Assembly (NCBI RefSeq): GCF_003478505.1
Contig: NZ_QUFI01000014.1
Coordinates: 1 to 21,222 of the forward strand
Length of the DNA: 21,222 nucleotides
Direction: 5' to 3'
DNA from: Clostridium sp. AF27-2AA
GTDB taxonomy: Bacteria; Bacillota; Clostridia; Lachnospirales; Lachnospiraceae
Position 1 is the stretch's first letter. Each line of letters begins with the position of its first letter. Shown here in pieces: positions 1 to 8,046 of the stretch. Made by a program: the position numbers and the translations under genes. Below the pieces are notes generated by a model. That model saw only the letters and a program-made list of their open reading frames with translations. It did no database searches and had not been told where the DNA came from.

Positions 1-74
1 CAATACCCATATTTTGCGCAGCGGTATGCCGGGATTACCGGATTCGGACCTATATTGGTTTTAACCCTAAATTT

Positions 75-1301
75 TTAAAATTCTGCGCGGATTCTCTGGC
101 GGATCTTTGCGGTTTTTTCAAATGCTGCAGCACACTCTGCGTACGCTGCCTCACTCATCTCACCGGTCAGCAGCGCAAACTCATCGTTTAAGCTGTCCAG
201 TTTTACAAGTTCTGCGCCTCCAAAGGCTGCGGCAGCTGCCTGCTCCAGCTCGGTACCGGTTCCTTCTACACGCACAAAATAGCGGTGTACGGAGGTCTTC
301 TGGTCTGCGATCACTAGACGCTCACTGCTCCAGCCAAGCGGCACGTTGTGGTCCGCATTCTCAACTGCCTCCATAATGTCGGCAACGACAGCACTGGCGG
401 TCGGGAGCTTTCCGGCACCGCTTCCGTAGAACATGGCAGTTCCCAGCATGTTGCCCTTTACCATGATGCCGTTAAACACATCATTGACTGCATACAGCGG
501 ATGATCCTTGCCAATCATGACCGGAGCCACCCATGCATGAACCTCATCTCCGTCCAGACGGCTGGTTCCGAACAGCTTCACGGAAGTTCCCAGTTTGTCT
601 GCGTACTTGAAATCCACATCGGTAATCTTTGTGATACCCTCTGTGCTGATATCCTCATAGTTCACTTCTTTTCCTGACGCCATCGCCGTGAGAATTGCGA
701 TCTTGCGGCAGGTATCGTAGCCCTCTACATCTGCTTCCGGATTGCGCTCCGCGTATCCCAGATCCTGCGCCTCTTTTAATACTGCTTCAAAGGAAGCTCC
801 TTCTTTGTCCATCTTGGTCAGAATAAAGTTGGTAGTACCGTTTAAGATACCGGTAATTTCCAGGATCTTCTCTCCTTTTAAGCAGCGGTACAGCGGACGG
901 ATGATCGGAATACCGCCGCCAACGCTGGCCTCAAAGAAGAAATTCACGTTTTTTTCCCTTGCAATGGCAAGAAGCTCGGTTCCATAAGCGGCCACCAGGG
1001 CTTTGTTGGAGGTTACCACATGCTTGCCGGCCAGCAGGCTTGCCTTTACAAACGGATAAGCCGGATTTAAACCACCCATGGTCTCTACTACCACGCTCAC
1101 TTCCGGATCTTTCTCGATTACGGAAAAATCATGTACGATCCTGTCTTCTACCGGACTTCCCGGGAAATCCCGAAGATCCAGTACATATTTCAGTGCTACA
1201 TCCTGTCCGCAGCCATGTTTGATCTGCTCTGCATTCTGCGCTAAGATCTCCGCTACTCCGGAACCAATTGTGCCATATCCCATGATTGCTACCTGTACCA
1301 T
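75..1301 (-). CDS. hom: Homoserine dehydrogenase
   Basis: The 408-residue product reduces aspartate semialdehyde to homoserine with NAD(P)H, the branch step toward threonine and methionine in the cytoplasm. The N-terminal Rossmann fold starts with GYGTIGSGV (residues 8-16). The cofactor-side lysine lies in VTSNKALVA (K100). The catalytic domain carries GILNGTTNFI and the family-typical DVEGYDTCRKIAILTAMAS. The last ~75 residues look like an ACT domain, the usual site of threonine feedback. Length matches the family (about 400-430). The ATG at 1301 has GAGGA seven bases upstream. The gene lies 62 bases downstream of an ACT-domain regulator on the same strand, so the two are probably co-transcribed and hom is probably regulated by that neighbour. 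Nothing looks broken. Function is very secure; the cofactor preference is not determined. Confidence 0.96.
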   Translation of the reverse strand: MVQVAIMGYGTIGSGVAEILAQNAEQIKHGCGQDVALKYVLDLRDFPGSPVEDRIVHDFSVIEKDPEVSVVVETMGGLNPAYPFVKASLLAGKHVVTSNKALVAAYGTELLAIAREKNVNFFFEASVGGGIPIIRPLYRCLKGEKILEITGILNGTTNFILTKMDKEGASFEAVLKEAQDLGYAERNPEADVEGYDTCRKIAILTAMASGKEVNYEDISTEGITKITDVDFKYADKLGTSVKLFGTSRLDGDEVHAWVAPVMIGKDHPLYAVNDVFNGIMVKGNMLGTAMFYGSGAGKLPTASAVVADIMEAVENADHNVPLGWSSERLVIADQKTSVHRYFVRVEGTGTELEQAAAAAFGGAELVKLDSLNDEFALLTGEMSEAAYAECAAAFEKTAKIRQRIRAEF

Positions 1302-1363
1302 TGCTCTGTCCTCGCTTTTCTTTCTGTTATTTATGCTTCCATGCTATCTGCAACCCCCCGGTA

Positions 1364-1810
1364 TTACTCCCTGGAAACGATTTTCACATAATGAATGCCG
1401 TCCTGCTCTTCAATCTCTTCCACCATTTTGGAGATATTCCCTGTGTTGTCCTTAACTTCCACAGACAAAGTCAGCGTTGCTACGCCGTTGACCGGAATAC
1501 TCTGATGAATCGTCAGGATGTTTGCTTTGTAAACTGCCACGATATGAAGCAGGTCCGAAAGCAGGCCCTGTTCATCATCCATCTGTACCACAAAAGTAAC
1601 GGTCTTGCCTTTTGTATTGTCATAGAACGGGAAAATATCTTCTTTATATTTGTAAAAAGAACTGCGGCTGATGCCCACCCGCTCGGTTGCCTCCTGAACG
1701 GTCATCACCCGTTCTGACTCCAGAAGCTTCTTGGCCTCCACAACCTTCAGCAATACCTCCGGCACCGCTTTCTGCTTCACTACAAAATACTTGCTTTTTT
1801 CTTCCGGCAT
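1364..1810 (-). CDS. ACT-domain transcriptional regulator of the UPF0735/ThrR (PheB) family
   Basis: This 148-residue protein has an N-terminal helix-turn-helix-like segment (about residues 36-60, TVQEATERVGISRSSFYKYK) and a C-terminal ACT domain (about 70-146), the layout of the family once called PheB. In Bacillus subtilis the homologue ThrR represses threonine biosynthesis genes including hom (established knowledge). Here it sits immediately upstream of hom, which supports the same job: sensing an amino acid through the ACT domain and controlling hom. The ATG at 1810 has a GGGAGG site eight bases upstream. A 6-9-6 dyad at 1861-1881, upstream of the gene, is a candidate operator (inference). 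Which amino acid is sensed cannot be read from the sequence. Confidence 0.85.
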   Translation of the reverse strand: MPEEKSKYFVVKQKAVPEVLLKVVEAKKLLESERVMTVQEATERVGISRSSFYKYKEDIFPFYDNTKGKTVTFVVQMDDEQGLLSDLLHIVAVYKANILTIHQSIPVNGVATLTLSVEVKDNTGNISKMVEEIEEQDGIHYVKIVSRE

Positions 1811-1860
1811 AATAAATCCTCCCGAAAATATCTGTCTGTAACCGACAGTATCATCTCTTT

Positions 1861-1881
1861 ATGTTCGTCTATCATGAACAT
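1861..1881. promoter_or_regulatory. Candidate operator dyad upstream of the ACT regulator-hom operon
   Basis: Perfect 6-base arms ATGTTC (1861-1866) and GAACAT (1876-1881) are separated by 9 bases. The dyad is about 50 bases upstream of the regulator's start codon, where an autoregulatory site would be expected. The arms are seen directly; the operator role is inference. Confidence 0.35.
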
Positions 1882-1907
1882 TTGTGCTCATGTGAGAGAT
1901 ATTAGCA

Positions 1908-1954
1908 CAAAAAAAAGCAGAGCGCAAGCTTTTTCTTGCATACACTCTGCTTTT
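1908..1954 (-). terminator. Rho-independent terminator of prfB
   Basis: Arms around GCAGAG (to 1922) and CTCTGC (1945-1950), flanked by complementary A- and T-runs, form a long stem with an inner GCAAG/CTTGC stem. On the minus strand the stem is followed by an uninterrupted run of eight T. It begins about 14 bases after the prfB stop and separates prfB from the regulator-hom operon. Confidence 0.85.
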
Positions 1955-1967
1955 ATAAAAATCAAAA

Positions 1968-3105
1968 TTAATCTTCTGCGGAAGCCTTGCGGTCCGGGCA
2001 GCCCAGACTCAGCCAGCGCAGGTAGGCGCTGATGAACGGGTCCAGCCCTCCATCCAGGACATTAGCCACATTTCCGGTTTCTTCGCCGGTGCGCAGGTCT
2101 TTGACCATGGTATATGGCTGCAGCACATACGAGCGAATCTGGTTACCCCAGCCGATTTCCTTGACATCGCCACGGATGTCGGACAGCTTTTCGGCATTTT
2201 CCTGCTGCTTTAACATATACAGCTTTGCCTTTAACATCTGCATGGCCTTGTCCTTGTTCTGGAACTGGGAACGCTCATTCTGGCACTGTACCACGATTCC
2301 GGTCGGGATATGGGTGATACGGATGGCAGAAGAAGTCTTGTTGATGTGCTGACCACCGGCACCACTGGAACGATAGGTATCGATCCGCAGGTCATCCGGG
2401 TTAATGTCCACATCCAGATCTTCCTCAATATCCGGCATAACATCACAGGACACGAAAGAGGTCTGGCGTTTTCCGGCCGCATTGAACGGGGAAATACGCA
2501 CCAGACGGTGCACGCCACGTTCGGACTTTAAGTAGCCAAATGCATTCTCCCCGTTGATCTGAATGGTAACAGACTTGATGCCTGCTTCATCACCATCCAG
2601 GTAATCCAGGACTTCCGTCTTGTAGCCCATCTTGTCTGCCCAGCGGCAGTACATACGGTACAGCATGCTGCACCAGTCACAGGACTCTGTACCGCCTGCG
2701 CCTGCATTTAAGCGCAGGATAGCATTGTATTTGTCATATTCACCGGACAGCAGGGTTTCCATGCGCAGCTTTTCCAGATTGCGCGTAAACTCGTCCAGCA
2801 TCTCCTGAATCTCCGGAATCAGAGAAGGATCCTCCTCTTCATATCCCATCTCGATCATAACCTGGATATCCTCGTACTGCTGCTCCAGACCACGGTAGAG
2901 CTCTACGGTATCCTTCAGGTTCTTTGCCTCCTGAACCAGCTTGGTGGCGCGGTCGGCATCGTCCCAGAAGCCCGGCTCCTCCATGGATTTGTCTAATTCA
3001 TCGATTCGTCTGACCTTGTTATCCAGGTCAAAGTGAATCCCTCACTTCCACTAATGGTTTTTCAAAGGTCGATAATGTGTACTTGAACTGATCTAATTCT
3101 ACCAT
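1968..3105 (-). CDS. prfB: Peptide chain release factor 2, programmed +1 frameshift
   Basis: RF2 recognises UAA and UGA in the ribosomal A site and triggers peptidyl-tRNA hydrolysis. The gene is in two frames. A first part starts at the ATG at 3105 (AAGAAGGTG ribosome site) and meets an in-frame TGA at codon 26 (3030-3028). Skipping one base joins it to the second frame, which begins Asp-Leu-Asp-Asn-Lys and ends with TAA at 1968, giving about 378 residues. In that numbering the SPF stop-codon recognition motif falls at about 205-207 and the GGQ hydrolysis motif at 250-252, the same positions as in E. coli RF2. A caller that ignores recoding would start at the internal ATG at 2984 and lose the first 40 residues. 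The gene follows secA on the same strand, as in Bacillus. Confidence 0.97.
3027..3042 (-). other. RF2 autoregulatory +1 frameshift site
   Basis: The minus-strand codons read AGG GAT TCA CTT TGA C. CTT TGA C is the conserved slippery heptamer (3033-3027). The Shine-Dalgarno-like AGG (3042-3040) starts nine bases before CTT, the same spacing as in E. coli prfB. When RF2 is scarce, the ribosome pauses at UGA and shifts +1, so RF2 controls its own synthesis (established mechanism). Confidence 0.95.
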
Positions 3106-3151
3106 TGTGTCACCTTCTTTCATATTATATATTTTGTATTTCTTTTCACAA

Positions 3152-3185
3152 TGACCGGCGAATCCTTTGACAGACCCGCCGGTCA
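3152..3185 (-). terminator. Hairpin between secA and prfB
   Basis: Nine-base perfect arms TGACCGGCG (3152-3160) and CGCCGGTCA (3177-3185) enclose a 16-base loop just after the secA stop. The minus-strand sequence after it is A-rich and lacks a good T-run, so this is probably a weak or partial terminator, or an RNA 3'-end stabiliser, rather than a full stop between secA and prfB. Confidence 0.45.
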
Positions 3186-3196
3186 CTATTTTCTTA

Positions 3197-5773
3197 TTAT
3201 CTCGGCATTAAATCACGGCCATGGCACTGTTTGAATTTCTTGCCGCTTCCGCACGGACACGGATCGTTCGGGTAGATTTTCTGTACCTGGCGTACCTTCG
3301 GTGCCTGGGGCGCAGAGGTGTCGCGGTTGGTTCCGGTTACCTTGGCTGCCGGCTCACGCTCAATCTTCTGCTCTACACGAATGTGGAACAAAATGCGGAC
3401 AGTCTCCTCGGTGATCGCTGCCGTCATAGCCTCGAACATCTCGTAAGCGCTCATCTTGTACTCAACAACCGGGTCTCTCTGGCCGTAAGCCTGCAGGCCA
3501 ATACCCTGACGCAGCTGGTCCATATCATCAATGTGGCTCATCCACTTGTTGTCGATCACCTTCAGAAGTACTACGCGCTCCAGCTCACGGATCTGCTCTG
3601 CCTCCTGGAACTCTGCCTCTTTTGCCTCGTACAGCTTGATGGCTTCTTCCTTCAGCATATGCTTTAATTCATTCTTCTTAGTCACCGGATGATTCTCTGC
3701 GGTGATGGTCTCAAGCGGAATGATCGGGAGCAGAAGGCTGTTTAACTCATTCAAATCCCACTCGGAGGATGCCTGTTCCTCTGAGATGGACAGATCCACA
3801 GAATTCTCCACGATATCGGTAATCATCTTTAAGATGAGGTCACGCATGTTGTCACCATCCAGAACCTTGCGGCGCTCTGCATAGATGATCTCACGCTGCT
3901 CGTTGTTGACCTCGTCGTATTTTAACAGGTTCTCACGGATACCGTAGTTGTTGTTCTCGATCTTCATCTGTGCTTTCTCAATAGCGCTGGAAAGCATCTT
4001 GTGCTCGATCTGCTCGCCCTCCGGAACACCCAGGGCCTCAAACATAGCCATCAGACGCTCGGAACCGAACAGACGCATCAGGTCATCTTCCAGGGAAATG
4101 TAGAAGCGGGACTCACCCGGGTCACCCTGACGGCCGGAACGTCCGCGCAGCTGATTGTCGATACGGCGGGACTCATGACGCTCGGTACCGATAACCTTTA
4201 AGCCGCCTGCTGCCTTTGCCTCATCATCCAGCTTGATATCGGTACCACGGCCGGCCATGTTGGTCGCGATGGTAACAGCGCCGTGGATACCAGCATCCGC
4301 TACGATCTCTGCCTCCAGCTCATGGAACTTCGCGTTCAGGACTTTGTGCTGAATACCGCGCTTGGTCAGCATCTTGCTTAACAGCTCAGAAGTCTCAATG
4401 GTGATGGTGCCAACCAGTACCGGCTGTCCCTTCTCATGGGAAGCCACCACTTCATCGACAACTGCCTTAAATTTTTCTTTTTTGGTCTTGTATACTGCAT
4501 CCTCATGGTCAATACGCGCAACCGGACGGTTGGTCGGGATTGCGATGGCATCCATGCCGTAGGTATTACGGAACTCTTTCTCCTCGGTTAACGCAGTACC
4601 GGTCATGCCGGCTTTCTTGCGGAACTTGTTGAAGAAGTTCTGGAAGGTGATGGTTGCCAGGGTCTTGCTCTCGCGGCGGACATTTACATGCTCCTTCGCC
4701 TCGATTGCCTGGTGCAGTCCATCGGAATAACGGCGGCCCGGCATGATACGTCCGGTAAACTCATCGACAATGAGAACCTCATCGTCTTTTACTACATAGT
4801 CCTTATCACGGAACATCAGGTAGTTTGCGCGCAGAGCCAGGATGATATTGTGCTGGATCTCAAGATTCTCCGGATCTGCCAGGTTCTCAATATGGAAGAA
4901 CTGCTCTACCTTCTTAACGCCTTCCTCAGTCAGGTTAACGACTTTATCTTTCTCATTTACAACGAAGTCGCCGGTCTCCTCGATGTCCTCGCCCATGATG
5001 GCATTCATCTTGGTGAACTCGCCGGATGCCTCACCGCGTACCAGCTGATGAGCCAGCACATCACATACCTCGTAAAGCTTTGTGGATTTGCCGCTCTGGC
5101 CGGAAATGATCAGCGGAGTTCTTGCTTCATCGATCAGGACGGAATCCACCTCATCGATGATGGCATAATCCAGATTGCGCAGAACCATCTGGTCCTTGTA
5201 GATTGCCATGTTGTCACGCAGGTAATCAAAGCCCAGCTCGTTGTTGGTAACGTAGGTGATGTCGCAGTTGTAAGCAGCCTTACGCTCCTCAGAGGTCATC
5301 GGGTTTAATACCACGCCAACTGTCAGGCCCAGGAAACGGTGAACCTGTCCCATCCACTCCGCATCTCGTTTTGCCAGATAATCGTTGACGGTTACAATGT
5401 GAACGCCATTGCCTGCCAGTGCGTTTAAGTATGCCGGGGAAGTGGAAACCAGGGTCTTACCTTCACCGGTTCTCATCTCAGCGATACGGCCCTGATGCAG
5501 CACGATACCACCGATGAGCTGTACCGGATAATGTTCCATGTTCAGCACACGTTTTGCCGCCTCACGTACGGTAGCAAATGCCTCCGGAAGGATATCATCC
5601 AGGGTTTCACCGTTTGCAAGACGCTCCTTGAAGATGCGGGTATTATCACGCAGTTCCTCATCGGTCTTTGCCTGCATGGTCGGACGCAGCGCTTCGATTT
5701 TATCCACAATCGGATAGATCATCTTCAATTCCCGCTCGCTGTGGGTGCCAAATACTTTTTCTATGAGATTCAT
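3197..5773 (-). CDS. secA: Preprotein translocase ATPase SecA
   Basis: The 858-residue motor protein drives unfolded preproteins through the SecYEG channel by ATP hydrolysis. The Walker A motif GEGKT is at residues 103-107, inside [10 protein letters not shown]. The DEAD-type Walker B region reads [15 protein letters not shown]. The second nucleotide-binding fold contains [12 protein letters not shown] and [10 protein letters not shown]. The helical scaffold includes [17 protein letters not shown]. The C-terminus ends in a zinc-binding SEC-C tail ([14 protein letters not shown]) used for SecB or ribosome contacts. The ATG at 5773 has an AGGAGA site nine bases upstream. The gene has its own strong promoter and is followed by prfB on the same strand. 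It is a complete, ordinary-length SecA. Confidence 0.98.
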   Translation of the reverse strand: MNLIEKVFGTHSERELKMIYPIVDKIEALRPTMQAKTDEELRDNTRIFKERLANGETLDDILPEAFATVREAAKRVLNMEHYPVQLIGGIVLHQGRIAEMRTGEGKTLVSTSPAYLNALAGNGVHIVTVNDYLAKRDAEWMGQVHRFLGLTVGVVLNPMTSEERKAAYNCDITYVTNNELGFDYLRDNMAIYKDQMVLRNLDYAIIDEVDSVLIDEARTPLIISGQSGKSTKLYEVCDVLAHQLVRGEASGEFTKMNAIMGEDIEETGDFVVNEKDKVVNLTEEGVKKVEQFFHIENLADPENLEIQHNIILALRANYLMFRDKDYVVKDDEVLIVDEFTGRIMPGRRYSDGLHQAIEAKEHVNVRRESKTLATITFQNFFNKFRKKAGMTGTALTEEKEFRNTYGMDAIAIPTNRPVARIDHEDAVYKTKKEKFKAVVDEVVASHEKGQPVLVGTITIETSELLSKMLTKRGIQHKVLNAKFHELEAEIVADAGIHGAVTIATNMAGRGTDIKLDDEAKAAGGLKVIGTERHESRRIDNQLRGRSGRQGDPGESRFYISLEDDLMRLFGSERLMAMFEALGVPEGEQIEHKMLSSAIEKAQMKIENNNYGIRENLLKYDEVNNEQREIIYAERRKVLDGDNMRDLILKMITDIVENSVDLSISEEQASSEWDLNELNSLLLPIIPLETITAENHPVTKKNELKHMLKEEAIKLYEAKEAEFQEAEQIRELERVVLLKVIDNKWMSHIDDMDQLRQGIGLQAYGQRDPVVEYKMSAYEMFEAMTAAITEETVRILFHIRVEQKIEREPAAKVTGTNRDTSAPQAPKVRQVQKIYPNDPCPCGSGKKFKQCHGRDLMPR

Positions 5774-5845
5774 ATAGTTCTTTCTCCTAAACTTTCTTTG
5801 TTTCGTCTGTCTCGTTTCTACTATTATTATAAGTCAATCTTTGAT

Positions 5846-5874
5846 ATTGTACCACTATCCCCTGATTTATTCAA
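5846..5874 (-). promoter_or_regulatory. Promoter of secA
   Basis: Minus strand: -35 TTGAAT (5874-5869), 17-base spacer, -10 TACAAT (5851-5846) preceded by TGG, giving an extended -10. It lies about 75 bases upstream of the secA start, on the edge of the spacer that holds the DnaA boxes. Confidence 0.75.
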
Positions 5875-5985
5875 GTTTTAGGCCCTTTGTTCACAAAAAA
5901 TTAATTTCCTTATTGCAAAGGCGACATAAAAGTAAAATTATGGTAAACCTGTCAGGTTGCACAAAAATTATGTTCGATTCACAAC

Positions 5986-6248
5986 TTATCCACGTTATCC
6001 ACAATATCCACGAAAAATACATCCACATCCATTTTCCTTGATTTTCAGCCAAAAATGAGTTATGCACCAAGTTATCCACATTATCCACAAAGTTTTCCCA
6101 CATTTTTCCGTTTATTCCCCACGGAAAAACGTACGGTTTTCTTTGTTCATATCTTATAAATCCACTGTTTACGCCAAAAAATACAGGAAAAACGCTTGAC
6201 TTTTCCACATCCGCAAAGGTAGAAATGCAATTTCTTTTTTGTGGATAA
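5986..6248. promoter_or_regulatory. Cluster of DnaA boxes in the secA-hpf spacer
   Basis: Four perfect consensus boxes TTATCCACA occur: plus strand at 5995-6003, 6072-6080 and 6081-6089, and minus strand at 6240-6248. One-mismatch boxes are TTATCCACG (5986-5994) and TTTTCCACA (6201-6209). Two-mismatch copies are at 6004-6012, 6019-6027 and 6094-6102. The boxes at 5986, 5995 and 6004 abut exactly with a 9-base period, and those at 6072 and 6081 do the same. The surrounding ~590-base spacer (5774-6366) is AT-rich and has no convincing gene; a small palindrome AACCTG-T-CAGGTT lies at 5946-5958. The boxes are seen directly; DnaA binding is inferred from the consensus. The role could be DnaA titration, transcriptional control of secA or hpf, or an initiation-related site. 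Confidence 0.8.
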
Positions 6249-6305
6249 AGTATGTGTTTTTATTTTTCATTCCCAATAATTGTCTCAACAATTTCCTTGT
6301 TTTGG

Positions 6306-6334
6306 TTGTAATTTTCGGTTTTATATGTTATACT
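6306..6334 (+). promoter_or_regulatory. Promoter of hpf
   Basis: TTGTAA (6306-6311), 17-base spacer, TATACT (6329-6334) with a TGT extension just before it. It lies about 32 bases upstream of the hpf start and about 58 bases after the last DnaA box. Confidence 0.7.
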
Positions 6335-6366
6335 TAGAACATCTCAAAAGAAGGAGCTGATGACTT

Positions 6367-6894
6367 ATGCGTTATACGATTACAGGCAGAAATATTGATG
6401 TGACTCCGGGGCTTCGCGCCGCCATTGAGGAAAAAATCGGAAAACTGGAACGTTATTTCCTTCCGGATACAGAAATCATCGTAACTCTCAGTGTACAGAA
6501 AGACAAACAGAAGATCGAGGTTACTATCCCGGTTAAGGGCAACATTATCCGTGCTGAAGAATCCAGCAATGACATGTATGTATCCATCGACCTGGTAGAG
6601 GAGATCATCGAACGCCAGCTTCGTAAGTACAAAAACAAACTCATCGACAAAAAGCAGTCCGCACAGTCCTTCTCCGATTTGTTCATCAGTGAAGAAGCGG
6701 AACCGGAAGACGAGATTCAGATTGTAAAGACCAAACGCTTCGCCATGAAGCCTATGGATCCAGAAGAAGCCTGCGTGCAGATGGAACTGTTAGGACATAA
6801 CTTCTATGTATTCTTAAACGCAGAAACAGAAGAAGTCAATGTCGTTTATAAGAGAAAGGGTCAGACTTACGGTCTGATTGAGCCGGAATTCTAA
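6367..6894 (+). CDS. hpf: Ribosome hibernation-promoting factor, long form
   Basis: The 175-residue product binds the decoding region of the 30S subunit in slow growth and dimerises 70S ribosomes into inactive 100S particles. The N-terminal S30AE domain (about residues 1-100, MRYTITGRNIDVTPGLRAAI) is joined by a short acidic linker to the C-terminal dimerisation domain (about 118-173, with KTKRFAMKPMDPEEACVQME and YGLIEPEF). The two-domain length identifies the long HPF form of Firmicutes rather than short E. coli HPF or YfiA. AAGGAG lies ten bases before the ATG. In Bacillus the orthologue yvyD lies next to secA; here the two are adjacent but divergent. Confidence 0.95.
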   Translation: MRYTITGRNIDVTPGLRAAIEEKIGKLERYFLPDTEIIVTLSVQKDKQKIEVTIPVKGNIIRAEESSNDMYVSIDLVEEIIERQLRKYKNKLIDKKQSAQSFSDLFISEEAEPEDEIQIVKTKRFAMKPMDPEEACVQMELLGHNFYVFLNAETEEVNVVYKRKGQTYGLIEPEF

Positions 6895-6933
6895 ATTTTT
6901 ACATACGAAAGCCAAAACACTTTCATACTTTTC

Positions 6934-6973
6934 AAAAAGCCCCTGGGAATTTTCCCAGAGGCTTTTTATTTTT
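6934..6973. terminator. Bidirectional rho-independent terminator between hpf and the acyltransferase gene
   Basis: AAAAAGCC-C-CTGGGAA pairs with TTCCCAG-A-GGCTTTTT (6934-6967), with one internal mismatch and a tiny loop. T-runs flank both sides, so it can end hpf on the plus strand and the convergent acyltransferase gene on the minus strand. Confidence 0.9.
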
Positions 6974-7001
6974 ATGATTTCCGTTATTTCATTCGTTTTT
7001 C

Positions 7002-8033
7002 CTAAATAAATTTTCGGAGCCATCTTCCGCTTTCCCGATGAGACATCATTGAGACAAGAAGCGCAAACAGCAGCATGGGCACAAAAATGCACAGCGTAAT
7101 ATTCTGTTCGGTCAACGGAAGCGGATTCCACTTTACCGTCCAGGAAAAGAAATAGAAGAAATAAAAATGGGAGAAATAAACCCACTCGCTCATCTCCCGC
7201 AGTGTTACAAAGAAACGGGAATATCCCCCCCGAAGCCTCATGGCAAGTTCTGTCAGACAGACCGCTGCCGGAGCCGCGGTAAACACCATATTGGTATTGA
7301 AGCAGGTGGCCACCTCTTTGTACATCAGGGCCAGAAACAGCACGCTGCCGCCCAGTGAAAGCAGCACCGGCATACACCAGGTCTTTCTGGAAAACCAGAG
7401 TCCCAAGGCCAGGTAAAAGCTTCCGTAAAACAGACCGTTTCGCATGGTCACGAACTTCGGCGCATACCACCATACAAATTCCTGGATTTTCATGGGCGCA
7501 CGCTCGGTAAAATACCAGTTATCACAGATGCAGCCAAACACAAACAGTGCCCCCGCCAGAACCAGCAGCATCCATATCTTCAATCCGGCACGATAACCAG
7601 TCCACACGATCAGGGCAGCCACAGCCAGCGCCGGCAGATACCAGAGCTGTGCAATGGTACTGGAGAAAAAGAATGAATGAACATATGCCTTCAATGTCTC
7701 CATGATGGTGGCCGTACCATGATACCAGTTGAAAATATCAATAGGCCAGTAAATGACACACCAGAGCAGATACAGCTTCACAATGCGCCAGGCATAACGC
7801 CCCACCACAGGCCATCCGCTCTTTTTGTCCGTATCCGGGATCTTGCGAAATAAAAGAAATCCCGCAATGATGAAAAACACCGGAACAGCCAGATTGGAAA
7901 GCCAGCTGCCAATGATCAGGCGCCAGCGGCTTTCCGCCGGATAAAACACCTGAATCATATGCCGCGCGGCCACCAGGACCGCCATGATAAATTTCAGCAG
8001 GTCCAGGCCGCAGTATTGTTTTTTTTCATTCAT
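7002..8033 (-). CDS. Integral-membrane acyltransferase, acyltransferase-3 family
   Basis: The protein (343 residues from the preferred start) is strongly hydrophobic with about ten predicted membrane segments. It opens with YCGLDLLKFIMAVLVAARHM, the acyltransferase-3 signature with its conserved His, followed by AVPVFFIIAGFLLFRK. Relatives transfer acetyl or other acyl groups onto cell-surface glycans, peptidoglycan or lipid carriers (OatA- and WecH-like); the substrate here is unknown. An ATG at 8033 has AGGAG ten bases upstream, whereas the in-frame GTG at 8042 is only one base from that site, so I prefer 8033. The gap to the upstream NlpC/P60 gene is 13 bases and the ribosome site overlaps that gene's stop, implying translational coupling and an envelope-modifying role. 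Confidence 0.82.
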   Translation of the reverse strand: MNEKKQYCGLDLLKFIMAVLVAARHMIQVFYPAESRWRLIIGSWLSNLAVPVFFIIAGFLLFRKIPDTDKKSGWPVVGRYAWRIVKLYLLWCVIYWPIDIFNWYHGTATIMETLKAYVHSFFFSSTIAQLWYLPALAVAALIVWTGYRAGLKIWMLLVLAGALFVFGCICDNWYFTERAPMKIQEFVWWYAPKFVTMRNGLFYGSFYLALGLWFSRKTWCMPVLLSLGGSVLFLALMYKEVATCFNTNMVFTAAPAAVCLTELAMRLRGGYSRFFVTLREMSEWVYFSHFYFFYFFSWTVKWNPLPLTEQNITLCIFVPMLLFALLVSMMSHRESGRWLRKFI

Positions 8034-8046
8034 AAACCGCACACTC

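Noticed and set aside
1..78. A 25-codon plus-strand open stretch from the window edge (ending LVLTLNF and a TAA) that would overlap the hom stop
   Set aside because: It could be the end of a convergent gene, but 25 codons without a stop is expected by chance and no family is recognisable.
4688..5308. A 206-codon plus-strand open frame inside secA
   Set aside because: Antisense shadow of the conserved secA coding sequence, with no ribosome site or family match.
5891..6208. A 105-codon minus-strand open frame in the secA-hpf spacer, containing repeated Val-Asp-Asn and Trp-Ile segments
   Set aside because: The repeats are translations of the tandem DnaA boxes. There is no ribosome site and the composition is not protein-like.
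5774..6366. The secA-hpf spacer as the chromosomal replication origin
   Set aside because: Box density is suggestive, but dnaA, dnaN and rpmH are absent and strand switching of nearby genes is mixed. I keep it as a DnaA-box cluster of unknown role.
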